A stretch of 64,000 nt of DNA from Microvirga sp. BSC39 (GTDB lineage Bacteria; Pseudomonadota; Alphaproteobacteria; Rhizobiales; Beijerinckiaceae): contig NZ_JPUG01000078.1 of the NCBI RefSeq assembly GCF_000739015.1, positions 1-64,000 on the forward strand, written 5' to 3'. The notes beneath the pieces were generated by a model that worked only from the letters and a program-made list of their open reading frames with translations, had not been told where the DNA came from and did not search any database. A program made the translations under genes and the position numbers. This document shows positions 35,809-45,508 of this stretch, in pieces (the stretch's first letter is position 1; the number at the start of each line of letters is the position of its first letter).

Positions 35809-36810
35809 CTATCCTTCAAACCCCTGCTTCACCCTGGCTCTCGGATGCGCCGCATTGAACGCGTCCATCAGCCGGGCCGCATCCACCTTCGTGTAAAGCT
35901 GCGTGGTCGAGAGCGAGGCGTGGCCCAGGAGCTCCTGGATGCCGCGCAGGTCGCCTCCCTTGGCCAGCAGATGCGTGGCGAAGGAGTGGCGCAGGGCATG
36001 GGGCGTGGCGCTGTCGGGCAGCCCCAGGGCGCCGCGCAGCTCCTCAACGGCCAGTTGGATGATCCGGGGCGAGAGCGGCCCGCCGCGGGCCCCGACGAAG
36101 AGCGGCCCCTCGGGCGGGATCGCGTAGGGGCAGAGCGCCAGGTACTCCTCCACCGCCCGCTGGATCGGCGGGATCACCGGCACGCTGCGCACCTTAGCCC
36201 CTTTGCCGGTGACGGTGATAGCGTCGAGCCCGTTGATGGGCGCGTCCCGCCGCTGCAGGCCGAGCGCCTCGGAAATGCGCAGCCCGGCTCCGTAGAGCAG
36301 CGACAGCACGGCCGCGTCCCTGGCCAGGATCCAGGGCTTGCGGTTCTCGGACGCCCGGGTCTCCGCATCCGTCACGGCCACCGCCGAGGAGGCGGAGAGC
36401 GGGCGCGGCAGGTTCTTCTCCACCTTCGGGGTGCGAATCGCCGCAAAGGCCGAAGCGGTCCCGAATCCCTCCCGCTCCAGGTGCCGGGCGAAGGAGCGCA
36501 GCGCCGCCAGCTGGCGCATGAGGGACCGGCTCCCCACGGAATTCATCCGCCGGGCGGCCAGGAACGCGCGGATGTCGAGAGGCTTCAGGCCCAGGATGCC
36601 TTTGACGCTCGGCGGCTCGCCGAGATGGTTCGTCAGAAAGACCAGGAACTGGCGCAGGTCCCGCGCATAGGCCTCGACGGTTTTTGCCGACAGGCGCCGC
36701 TCCTTGGCGAGCGAAGCGAGCCACGTCATCGCCTCCCGGCGGGTGTCGTCCGCGCCGGGCAGGACAAGATCGAGTGCATTTGGCGTGGCGCTGCTTGACA
36801 TGAGTCCCAT
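35809..36810 (-). CDS. xerC: Tyrosine recombinase XerC
   Basis: 333 aa; with XerD resolves chromosome dimers at dif. The N-terminal SAM-like domain (KTVEAYARDLRQFLVFL) is followed by the catalytic core with all expected residues: Arg in YGAGLRISEAL, Lys in GKGAKVRSVPV, His-x-x-Arg in HALRHSFATHLL, His in LLGHASLSTTQ and nucleophile Tyr in LYTKVD. It is divergent from priA across ~47 nt. Conserved housekeeping neighbours argue against a mobile-element integrase. Confidence 0.94.
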   Translation of the reverse strand: MGLMSSSATPNALDLVLPGADDTRREAMTWLASLAKERRLSAKTVEAYARDLRQFLVFLTNHLGEPPSVKGILGLKPLDIRAFLAARRMNSVGSRSLMRQLAALRSFARHLEREGFGTASAFAAIRTPKVEKNLPRPLSASSAVAVTDAETRASENRKPWILARDAAVLSLLYGAGLRISEALGLQRRDAPINGLDAITVTGKGAKVRSVPVIPPIQRAVEEYLALCPYAIPPEGPLFVGARGGPLSPRIIQLAVEELRGALGLPDSATPHALRHSFATHLLAKGGDLRGIQELLGHASLSTTQLYTKVDAARLMDAFNAAHPRARVKQGFEG

Positions 36811-36857
36811 TTATGCAAGGGCAGAACCCTAACAGCCACAGGTTAACCTCTTATCCA

Positions 36858-39020
36858 ATGACAAGCCGCATTGCCGATGTCCTCATCCCGCTGGCGCTGG
36901 ACACGGCCTATTCCTATGCCGTGCCGGACGGCCTCGGCCTTGAGGAGGGCGACGTGGTGCAGGTGCCGCTCGCCAACCGCGAAGTGGCAGGCGTCGTCTG
37001 GTCCATGCGCGAAGGGCAGGGCGGCAACCTGAAGAAGGTCTCAGGCCTCATCGACGCGCCGAATCTCTCGCCGAAGATGCGCAAGTTCCTCGACTGGATC
37101 GCCTGGTACACCCTGGCGCCCAAGGGCTCGGCGCTCGCCATGGGCCTCAAGATCCCCGACGCTGACCGGCAGGAAGTCGCCCGGGTCGGTGTGAAGATGG
37201 CGGGCGCTCTGCCGAAGCGCATGACCCCCGCGCGGCAGAAGGTGGTCGAGATTGCCCAGGATGGGGTCGTGCGGCTCAAAAGCGAGCTTGCCCATGCGGC
37301 GGGTGTCAGCAACGGCGTCATCGACGGGCTGATCGACGAGGGGACGCTTGAGACGGTGACCCTCCTGGCCGAGCCGGTGGCCGAGATGCCCAATCCTGCC
37401 TTCGGCAACACCGCTCTCTCGGACGGGCAGGGCGAGGCGGCGCAGGAACTCGTCGCTGCCATGGGCGAGGAGCATCCGCCTGTGATCCTTTTGGAGGGCG
37501 TCACGGGCTCCGGCAAGACGGAGGTCTATTTCGAGGCGGTGGCCGAGGCTTTGCGCCATGGCCGGCAGGCCCTGATCCTCATGCCGGAAATCGCCCTTAC
37601 CGCCCAGTTCCTCGACCGGTTCGCCGCCCGCTTCGGCGTCAAGCCCGCCACCTGGCATTCCGGGGTCACGGGCCGCAGGCGCGAGCGGCTTTATGCAGCC
37701 ATTGCCTCGGGCGAGGTGAAGGTCGTGGCGGGCGCCCGCTCGGCCCTGTTCCTGCCTTACGCCGATCTTGGCCTGGTCGTGGTCGATGAGGAGCACGAGA
37801 CCGCCTACAAGCAGGACGACGGGGTGCATTACCATGCCCGCGACATGGCGGTGGTGCGTGGCAAGATCGAGAACGCCACCGTCATCCTGGCCTCGGCCAC
37901 GCCGTCCATCGAGAGCCGGGTCAATGTGGAGCGCGGGCGCTACCGCCATGTGAAGCTGCCCGAACGATTCGGTGGCCGCTCCATGCCGAAGATCCGGGCC
38001 GTGGACCTGCGCCGGGAGGACATCCCCAAAGGCCGCTGGCTCTCGCCGACCCTTGTGATGTCCGTCGAGGACACCGTCGCTCGCGGCGAGCAGGCCCTGC
38101 TGTTCCTCAACCGGCGCGGCTATGCCCCGCTGACCCTCTGCCGGGCTTGCGCCCACCGATACGAATGTCCGAACTGCTCCTCCTGGCTGGTGGAGCACCG
38201 GTTCCGGCGCTCCCTGGTCTGCCATCATTGCGGCCATGTGGAGCGCACGCCGCAGGCTTGTGTCGAATGCGGCAGCGTCGATTCGCTGGTGCCCTGCGGT
38301 CCGGGCGTCGAGCGGATCGCCGAGGAAGCGGCGGCTTTGTTCCCGGACAAGCGCTGTATCGTGCTCTCCAGCGATTTTCCCGGCGGCACCGAGCGGCTGC
38401 GGGCGGAGCTTGCCGCCATCGCGGCGGGCGAGTTCGACATCGTCATCGGCACCCAGCTCGTGGCCAAGGGCCACAACTTCCCGCTCATGACCCTCGTGGG
38501 CGTGCTCGATGCCGATATCGGCCTCACCTCCGGCGATCCGCGCGCGGCCGAGCGCACCTTCCAGATGCTCCAGCAGGTCACGGGCCGGGCCGGGCGCGGC
38601 GAGAAGCCGGGCCGCGCCCTGGTGCAGACCTGGCAGCCGGACCATCCGGTGATCGCCGCCCTGATCTCGGGCGACGCCGAGCGGTTCTACGAGGAGGAGA
38701 CCCGGGTCCGCGAGATGGCGGGCCTGCCCCCTTTCGGGCGCCTGGCCTCCCTCATCGTCTCGGCCGCCGAGCGCGAGGCGGCGGAGGCTCATGCCCGGGC
38801 CATGGCGCTGGTGGCCGAGCCTACCCCTGGGGTCACGGTCCTCGGGCCCGCCGAGGCCCCGCTCGCCCTGATCCGAGGCCGCTACCGCTTCCGGCTTCTG
38901 GTCAAAACCGAACGGGAGGTGGACCTCCAGGGTTACCTGCGCGGCTGGATGGCCCGCTGCCCCAAGATCCGCGGCAACACGCGGGTCTCCATCGACGTGG
39001 ATCCCCAAAGCTTTTTGTGA
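36858..39020 (+). CDS. priA: Primosomal protein N' (replication restart helicase)
   Basis: 720 aa. The N-terminal DNA-binding domain begins RIADVLIPLALDTAYSYAVP. Helicase motifs: Walker A LEGVTGSGKTEVYFEA, DEEH box VVVDEEHETAYKQDD, and motif VI region QQVTGRAGRGEKPG. Eight zinc-ligand cysteines are visible in CRACAHRYECPNCSSW and CHHCGHVERTPQACVECGS. PriA reloads the replisome at collapsed forks. I chose the ATG at 36858; an upstream in-frame start adds 15 unlikely residues. Confidence 0.96.
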   Translation: MTSRIADVLIPLALDTAYSYAVPDGLGLEEGDVVQVPLANREVAGVVWSMREGQGGNLKKVSGLIDAPNLSPKMRKFLDWIAWYTLAPKGSALAMGLKIPDADRQEVARVGVKMAGALPKRMTPARQKVVEIAQDGVVRLKSELAHAAGVSNGVIDGLIDEGTLETVTLLAEPVAEMPNPAFGNTALSDGQGEAAQELVAAMGEEHPPVILLEGVTGSGKTEVYFEAVAEALRHGRQALILMPEIALTAQFLDRFAARFGVKPATWHSGVTGRRRERLYAAIASGEVKVVAGARSALFLPYADLGLVVVDEEHETAYKQDDGVHYHARDMAVVRGKIENATVILASATPSIESRVNVERGRYRHVKLPERFGGRSMPKIRAVDLRREDIPKGRWLSPTLVMSVEDTVARGEQALLFLNRRGYAPLTLCRACAHRYECPNCSSWLVEHRFRRSLVCHHCGHVERTPQACVECGSVDSLVPCGPGVERIAEEAAALFPDKRCIVLSSDFPGGTERLRAELAAIAAGEFDIVIGTQLVAKGHNFPLMTLVGVLDADIGLTSGDPRAAERTFQMLQQVTGRAGRGEKPGRALVQTWQPDHPVIAALISGDAERFYEEETRVREMAGLPPFGRLASLIVSAAEREAAEAHARAMALVAEPTPGVTVLGPAEAPLALIRGRYRFRLLVKTEREVDLQGYLRGWMARCPKIRGNTRVSIDVDPQSFL

Positions 39021-39049
39021 TCAGCCCAATAATCATTGAGACAGGTACC

Positions 39050-39610
39050 ATGCCCAAGATCGTCCACTGCATCCGCCACGGCCAATCCACCTTCAACGCC
39101 CACTGGGCCGAGCACGGGGAGGACCCGGGGCAGTTCGATGCCCCCCTGACGGAGCTTGGCCGGAGCCAAGTGGCCGAGCGCGCCCTGGAGTTGCGCCAGC
39201 ACCCTTATGAGCTCGTCGTGACCTCGCCGCTCACCCGGGCGATCCAGACCACCATGGGGCTGTTCGGGACCCATCCCGCGTCCCCGACGATCCTGGTGGA
39301 GTGCCTCCACCGGGAGCACCTGGAGAGCAGCTGCGACGTGGGCCGGGCGGTCTCCCACCTGGCTCAGGACTTCCCTCACCTGCATTTCGGCCACCTGGAC
39401 GAGGTCTGGTGGCACAACGAGGGCGAGGTGAACGAGCGGGGCTTCGTCTACGAGCCCGCCCATGTTTTCGAGGAGCGGGTCGAGCGGTTCCGCGGCTGGC
39501 TGGCGGAGCGGCCGGAAGCCATGATCGCCGTGGTGGGCCACGGCACCTTCTTCAGCCGCCTCACCGGGCGGTTCCTGGCCAACTGCGAAGTCGCGACCCT
39601 GGAACTTTAG
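39050..39610 (+). CDS. Histidine phosphatase family (phosphoglycerate mutase-like) protein
   Basis: 186 aa. The phosphoacceptor His10 is in HCIRHGQSTFNAHW. A second Arg is in VVTSPLTRAIQT, and the second catalytic His is in VAVVGHGTFFSRL near the C-terminus. The short length and divergence from GpmA suggest a small-molecule or protein phosphatase rather than the glycolytic mutase. Substrate unknown. The ATG at 39050 follows priA by 29 nt. A small terminator follows. Confidence 0.88.
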   Translation: MPKIVHCIRHGQSTFNAHWAEHGEDPGQFDAPLTELGRSQVAERALELRQHPYELVVTSPLTRAIQTTMGLFGTHPASPTILVECLHREHLESSCDVGRAVSHLAQDFPHLHFGHLDEVWWHNEGEVNERGFVYEPAHVFEERVERFRGWLAERPEAMIAVVGHGTFFSRLTGRFLANCEVATLEL

Positions 39611-39620
39611 CCTCAGCCCG

Positions 39621-39637
39621 ACCGGCGCCCGGTTTTT
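39621..39637 (+). terminator. Small rho-independent terminator before atpH
   Basis: ACCGG (39621-39625) and CCGGT (39629-39633) with a CGC loop, followed by TTTT. The stem is short but well placed, 10 nt after the phosphatase stop. Confidence 0.6.
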
Positions 39638-39817
39638 CCCGGACGAACAGGGCTCAGCTCGCCTTGCGCCTCAGAAAAACCCATGCTAGTGCACCCTCGC
39701 CTGACGGGCGGAGAAGGCTCCCGTCCCGGGCTCATTTCCACACCTGACGGGTCTCCCGGATGCCGCGTTCGCAGGCTTTCCCGGTCCGAGGCCCGTTATG
39801 ACAAGAGAGACGGTTAC

Positions 39818-40389
39818 GTGGCGCAAAGCGGTTCCCAAGAAGGACCCCTCCTGTCGGGCGTAGCGTTGCGCTATGCTTCGGCGCTGTTCGAACTCGCCCG
39901 CGAAGCGAACGCGGTGGACGCTGTCGCCGGCGATCTCGCCCGCTTTGACCAGCTGATCCGCGGCAGCGAAGACTTGCAGCGCCTGATCTCAAACCCCATT
40001 TTCACGGCTGAAGAGCAGTCGAACGCGATCGGTGCCATTCTCGACAAGGCTGCTTTGTCCGGCCTTGCGGGCAATTTCATCCGTCTCGTGGCGTCCAAGC
40101 GCCGGCTCTTCGCCCTGCCGGACATGATCCGCGCCTACCAGAACCTGGTGTCCGACGCGAAGGGCATCGTTCGGGCGCAGGTCACCCTGGCGGAGGCTCC
40201 CTCCGACACCGTTCTGAACGAAATCAAGGCGGCGCTGCGCGACGTCGCCAAGGCTGACGTTGCTGTCGACGTCAAAATCGACCCGAGCCTCATCGGCGGT
40301 CTCATCGTGAAGATGGGCTCCCGCATGGTGGATGCCTCGGTGCGCACCAAACTCAATTCCATTCGTCTAGCGATGAAAGAGGTCCACTG

Positions 40390-40390
<1 letters not shown>
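39818..40390 (+). CDS. atpH: ATP synthase F1 delta subunit
   Basis: 190 aa; the peripheral-stalk subunit joining F1 to the b subunits. It starts at GTG 39818, since no ATG lies near the conserved start. Signatures: VALRYASALFELARE, RFDQLI and the C-terminal DPSLIGGLIVKMGSRMVDASV. The open frame extends to 39683, but that part is not conserved in type. The stop overlaps the atpA ATG by one base. First gene of the F1 operon atpHAGDC. Confidence 0.93.
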
Positions 40391-41919
<1,529 letters not shown>

Positions 41920-41971
41920 GCGTCGTTCTCGTAAGATCCAGCCGGAACTCCGGAGAGGGTAGGGCCGCTCG

Positions 41972-42844
41972 ATGCCGAGCTTAAAAGACCTTCGTAACCG
42001 CATCGCCTCGGTCAAGGCGACGCAGAAGATCACCAAGGCCATGCAGATGGTGGCCGCCGCGAAGCTGCGCCGCGCGCAGACCGCGGCGGAGGCCGCTCGT
42101 CCCTATGCGGAGCGCATGTCCTCGGTGCTCGGCAACCTCGCGTCCGGCATCGTCGTCGGGCCCGAGACGCCGCGCCTGCTCGCCGGAACCGGTTCCGACC
42201 GCGTTCACCTGCTGATCGTCTGCACCGCCGAGCGTGGTCTCTGCGGTGCATTCAACTCCTCGATTGCGCGTCTTGCCCGCGATCATGCCAACCGGCTCAT
42301 GGCCGAAGGCAAGACGGTCAAGATCATCTGCGTCGGCAAGAAGGGCTACGACATTCTGCGTCGCCAGTTCGCCCAGCAGATCATCGAGCTCATCGACCTG
42401 CGCTCCGTGCGCCAGCTCGGCTTCGAGCAGGGCGACATGATCGCCCAGAAGGTCCTCGCCCGCTTCGAGGCCGGCGAATTCGATGTGGCGACCCTGTTCT
42501 ACTCGCGCTTTCGCTCGGTGATCGCCCAGATCCCGACGGCGCAGCAGATCATCCCGGCGCAGATCGAGGCTTCCGGCACATCGTCCGACGCGGTCTACGA
42601 CTACGAGCCCGAGGAAGGCGAGATCCTGGCGACGCTCCTGCCGCGGAACCTCACCGTGCAGATCTTCCGCGCGCTGCTCGAGAACGCCGCTTCCGAACAG
42701 GGCGCCCGCATGAGCGCCATGGACAGTGCAACCCGCAACGCGGGCGAAATGATCAAGAAGCAGACGATGACCTACAACCGGTCGCGTCAGGCGATGATCA
42801 CCAAGGAACTGATCGAAATCATCTCGGGCGCCGAGGCGCTCTGA
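41972..42844 (+). CDS. atpG: ATP synthase F1 gamma subunit
   Basis: 290 aa rotor shaft. N-terminal coiled coil LKDLRNRIASVKATQKITKA, then AAKLRRAQ; mid-region TAERGLCGAFNSSIAR; C-terminal coiled coil ending NRSRQAMITKELIEIISGAE. GGAGAGGG lies upstream of the ATG. Complete. Confidence 0.97.
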   Translation: MPSLKDLRNRIASVKATQKITKAMQMVAAAKLRRAQTAAEAARPYAERMSSVLGNLASGIVVGPETPRLLAGTGSDRVHLLIVCTAERGLCGAFNSSIARLARDHANRLMAEGKTVKIICVGKKGYDILRRQFAQQIIELIDLRSVRQLGFEQGDMIAQKVLARFEAGEFDVATLFYSRFRSVIAQIPTAQQIIPAQIEASGTSSDAVYDYEPEEGEILATLLPRNLTVQIFRALLENAASEQGARMSAMDSATRNAGEMIKKQTMTYNRSRQAMITKELIEIISGAEAL

Positions 42845-42866
42845 CGAAATCCGAGAGGAGCCAATC

Positions 42867-44321
42867 ATGGCCAACACCGCTACCCCCGCCCGCAAGGCGA
42901 CCGGTCACATCACCCAGGTCATCGGCGCCGTCGTCGACGTGCAGTTCGAAGGCCACCTGCCTGAGATCCTGAACGCCCTCGAGACCACGAACGGCGACAC
43001 CCGCCTCGTGCTCGAAGTGGCCCAGCAGCTCGGCGAGAGCACCGTGCGCTGCATCGCCATGGACACCTCCGAAGGCCTCGTCCGTGGCCAGCCGGTCACC
43101 GATACCGGCGCCCCGATCTCCGTGCCGGTCGGCACCGCCACGCTCGGCCGCATCATGAACGTCATCGGCGAGCCGGTCGACGAAGCCGGCCCCATCGTCG
43201 GCGAAAGCACCCGCGCCATCCACCAGCCGGCTCCCTCCTATGCCGAGCAGTCCACCGAGGGTCAGATCCTCGTGACGGGCATCAAGGTCGTCGACCTGCT
43301 CGCTCCCTACGCCAAGGGCGGTAAGATCGGCCTCTTCGGCGGCGCAGGCGTGGGCAAGACCGTGCTCATCATGGAGCTCATCAACAACGTCGCGAAGGCC
43401 CACGGCGGCTACTCCGTGTTCGCCGGCGTCGGCGAGCGCACCCGCGAGGGCAACGACCTCTATCACGAGATGATCGAGTCGAAGGTGAACGTCGACCCAC
43501 GTGAGAGCGGCTCGGCTGCCGGCTCCAAGTGCGCCCTCGTGTACGGCCAGATGAACGAGCCCCCGGGTGCCCGCGCCCGCGTCGCGCTCACCGGCCTCAC
43601 GGTCGCCGAGAACTTCCGCGACCAGGGTCAGGACGTGCTGTTCTTCGTGGACAACATCTTCCGCTTCACCCAGGCAGGCTCCGAGGTGTCGGCGCTTCTC
43701 GGCCGTATTCCTTCGGCCGTGGGCTACCAGCCGACCCTGTCCACCGACATGGGCGCCCTGCAGGAGCGCATCACCACCACCACCAAGGGCTCGATCACCT
43801 CGGTTCAGGCCATCTACGTGCCCGCCGACGACCTGACCGACCCGGCGCCGGCCACGTCCTTCGCCCACCTCGACGCCACGACCGTGCTGTCGCGTTCGAT
43901 CGCCGAGAAGGGCATCTACCCGGCCGTGGACCCGCTCGACTCGACCTCGCGCATGCTCTCGGCGGCCATCGTCGGCGAGGAGCACTACAACACCGCCCGC
44001 CAGGTCCAGCAGGTGCTGCAGCGCTACAAGGCGCTCCAGGACATCATCGCGATCCTGGGCATGGACGAGCTCTCCGAAGAGGACAAGCTCACCGTCGCCC
44101 GCGCCCGCAAGATCGAACGCTTCCTCAGCCAGCCGTTCCACGTGGCGGAAGTGTTCACCGGCTCGCCCGGCAAGCTCGTGGCACTTGAGGACACCATCAA
44201 GGGCTTCAAGGGTCTCGTCGACGGCCAGTACGACCACCTCCCCGAGGCTGCCTTCTACATGGTCGGCACCATCGAGGAAGCCGTCGAGAAGGCCCAGCGC
44301 CTCGCGGCCGAAGCTGCCTAA
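42867..44321 (+). CDS. atpD: ATP synthase F1 beta subunit
   Basis: 484 aa catalytic subunit. P-loop FGGAGVGKTVLIMEL, catalytic Glu in GVGERTREGNDLYHEM, DELSEED lever (DELSEEDKL), and LSRSIAEKGIYPAVDPLDST. Full length. A 22-nt gap with GAGAGGAG upstream separates it from atpG. Confidence 0.98.
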   Translation: MANTATPARKATGHITQVIGAVVDVQFEGHLPEILNALETTNGDTRLVLEVAQQLGESTVRCIAMDTSEGLVRGQPVTDTGAPISVPVGTATLGRIMNVIGEPVDEAGPIVGESTRAIHQPAPSYAEQSTEGQILVTGIKVVDLLAPYAKGGKIGLFGGAGVGKTVLIMELINNVAKAHGGYSVFAGVGERTREGNDLYHEMIESKVNVDPRESGSAAGSKCALVYGQMNEPPGARARVALTGLTVAENFRDQGQDVLFFVDNIFRFTQAGSEVSALLGRIPSAVGYQPTLSTDMGALQERITTTTKGSITSVQAIYVPADDLTDPAPATSFAHLDATTVLSRSIAEKGIYPAVDPLDSTSRMLSAAIVGEEHYNTARQVQQVLQRYKALQDIIAILGMDELSEEDKLTVARARKIERFLSQPFHVAEVFTGSPGKLVALEDTIKGFKGLVDGQYDHLPEAAFYMVGTIEEAVEKAQRLAAEAA

Positions 44322-44333
44322 TTCAAGCTCATG

Positions 44334-44418
44334 CCATCCCGGAGCCGTGCTCGCACGCTCCGGGATGACTTTGTCCTAGCGTATCTCCCAAACGACTCCC
44401 GATCATGATCGGGATGAC
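44334..44418. repeat. Palindromic repeat between atpD and atpC
   Basis: A 10-bp stem (ATCCCGGAGC, 44336-44345, with GCTCCGGGAT, 44357-44366) is followed by an 18-bp perfect palindrome TCCCGATCATGATCGGGA (44397-44414). GATGACGA leads into the atpC ribosome-binding site (GAGGAG). It interrupts the otherwise compact F1 operon. Confidence 0.8.
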
Positions 44419-44429
44419 GAGGAGCTCCA

Positions 44430-44831
44430 ATGGCTACCTTCAATTTCGAACTCGTGTCTCCTGAGCGCGTGCTGTTCTCCGGCGACGTGGATGCGGTCGT
44501 GCTGCCGGCCACGGAAGGCGACATGACGGTTCTGGCCGGCCACGCGCCGACCATGACGGCGCTCAAGACCGGGTTCCTCGTCATCACCAGCAATCCCGGC
44601 AACGGCCGGCGGATCCTGGTGCGTGGCGGCTTCGCCGACATCAACCAGAACGGCCTTACGGTTCTGGCCGAGCGGGCTCTCCCGGCCGAGGAGCTGACCC
44701 AGGAAACCCTCGATCACGAGATCCTCCAGGCCGAAATGGCCTACGACGCCACCAACGATCCGGCCGCCAAGCACGCGGCAGAATCGGCCGTCGCGCAGTT
44801 GCGCGAAGCCAAGGCGGCGCTGAACTTCTGA
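44430..44831 (+). CDS. atpC: ATP synthase F1 epsilon subunit
   Basis: 133 aa; couples F1 to the c-ring and inhibits hydrolysis. N-terminal beta-sandwich FNFELVSPERVLFSGDVDAV, LPATEGDMTVLAGHAP, then VRGGFADINQNGLTVLAE; short C-terminal helical region. The ribosome-binding site lies directly downstream of the palindromic repeat. A terminator ends the operon. Confidence 0.96.
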   Translation: MATFNFELVSPERVLFSGDVDAVVLPATEGDMTVLAGHAPTMTALKTGFLVITSNPGNGRRILVRGGFADINQNGLTVLAERALPAEELTQETLDHEILQAEMAYDATNDPAAKHAAESAVAQLREAKAALNF

Positions 44832-44840
44832 ACCTGAAAC

Positions 44841-44865
44841 AACCCGGCCCCGAGCCGGGTTTTTC
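44841..44865 (+). terminator. Rho-independent terminator of atpHAGDC
   Basis: CCCGGC (44843-44848) pairs with GCCGGG (44854-44859), followed by TTTTTCCTTT. It lies 10 nt after atpC and ends immediately before the next gene's ATG. Confidence 0.88.
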
Positions 44866-44870
44866 CTTTC

Positions 44871-45383
44871 ATGGACAAGACCGCACCGCTCATCCTCACG
44901 CTCCAGCTCGACGAGCGCTCCTTCGCATTCTTCGACGAGCAGCGACGGCGCTACTTCCCAAAAGGGCGCAACTTCATCCCGGCACACCTGACGCTGTTTC
45001 ATGCTCTACCGGGTGAGCAGCTTGCGGCTATCCAACACGACATCGAGGCCGCGATCTCCGGTCAACAACCTTTCAAGCTCGACGTGACAGGCCTACGCTC
45101 CCTCGGGCGCGGGGTCGCCTATGCGCTCGAATCCTCCGAGCTGAACAAGATGCGTCGTCATCTCGCGTTAGGGTGGAACGACTGGCTCAAGCCACAGGAC
45201 CGGCAGAATCATAATCCGCATGTAACGGTGCAGAATAAGGTGGATCCAACACAAGCAAGGGCTCTGCTTGGCGACTTGAGAGAAGGATTTCAGCCGTTCG
45301 AGGTCACGGGAATGGGGCTGGACCTGTGGTGGTATCGCGGCGGGCCCTGGGAAAAGGTGCGGACCTTCGTGTTCGAGCGATAA
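44871..45383 (+). CDS. 2'-5' RNA ligase/2H phosphoesterase family protein
   Basis: 170 aa. Two H-x-T motifs of the 2H superfamily are present: PAHLTLFHAL near residue 38 and NPHVTVQNKV near residue 118, with the spacing expected for the two active-site lobes. Such proteins hydrolyse cyclic phosphodiesters or ligate RNA in vitro; the biological substrate is unknown. The ATG lies 5-6 nt after the atpC terminator T-run and has no Shine-Dalgarno sequence, so translation may be leaderless-like or depend on read-through. Confidence 0.8.
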   Translation: MDKTAPLILTLQLDERSFAFFDEQRRRYFPKGRNFIPAHLTLFHALPGEQLAAIQHDIEAAISGQQPFKLDVTGLRSLGRGVAYALESSELNKMRRHLALGWNDWLKPQDRQNHNPHVTVQNKVDPTQARALLGDLREGFQPFEVTGMGLDLWWYRGGPWEKVRTFVFER

Positions 45384-45392
45384 CCTACCCAG

Positions 45393-45480
45393 GTCACGGC
45401 CGGCCTTGTGCCGGCCATCCCGATCCCGTGAAACGCTACACCTCTCCAAGCGGGATCACCGGCACAAAGCCGGTGATTGG
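45393..45480. repeat. Palindromic intergenic repeat
   Basis: GGCCGGCcttgtGCCGGCC, then ATCCCG with CGGGAT, then ATCACCGGcacaaagCCGGTGAT: three stems in 88 nt. It sits in the convergent gap between the 2H-family gene and putA and could act as a bidirectional terminator-like structure. Confidence 0.7.
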
Positions 45481-45508
45481 ATCGAGCAAATGATCCGGAT
45501 GTGGAGCA

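Noticed and set aside
35809..36810. Tyrosine recombinase as a mobile-element integrase
   Set aside because: It reads as XerC, sits beside priA in a housekeeping neighbourhood, and there are no attachment-site duplications or cargo genes around it.
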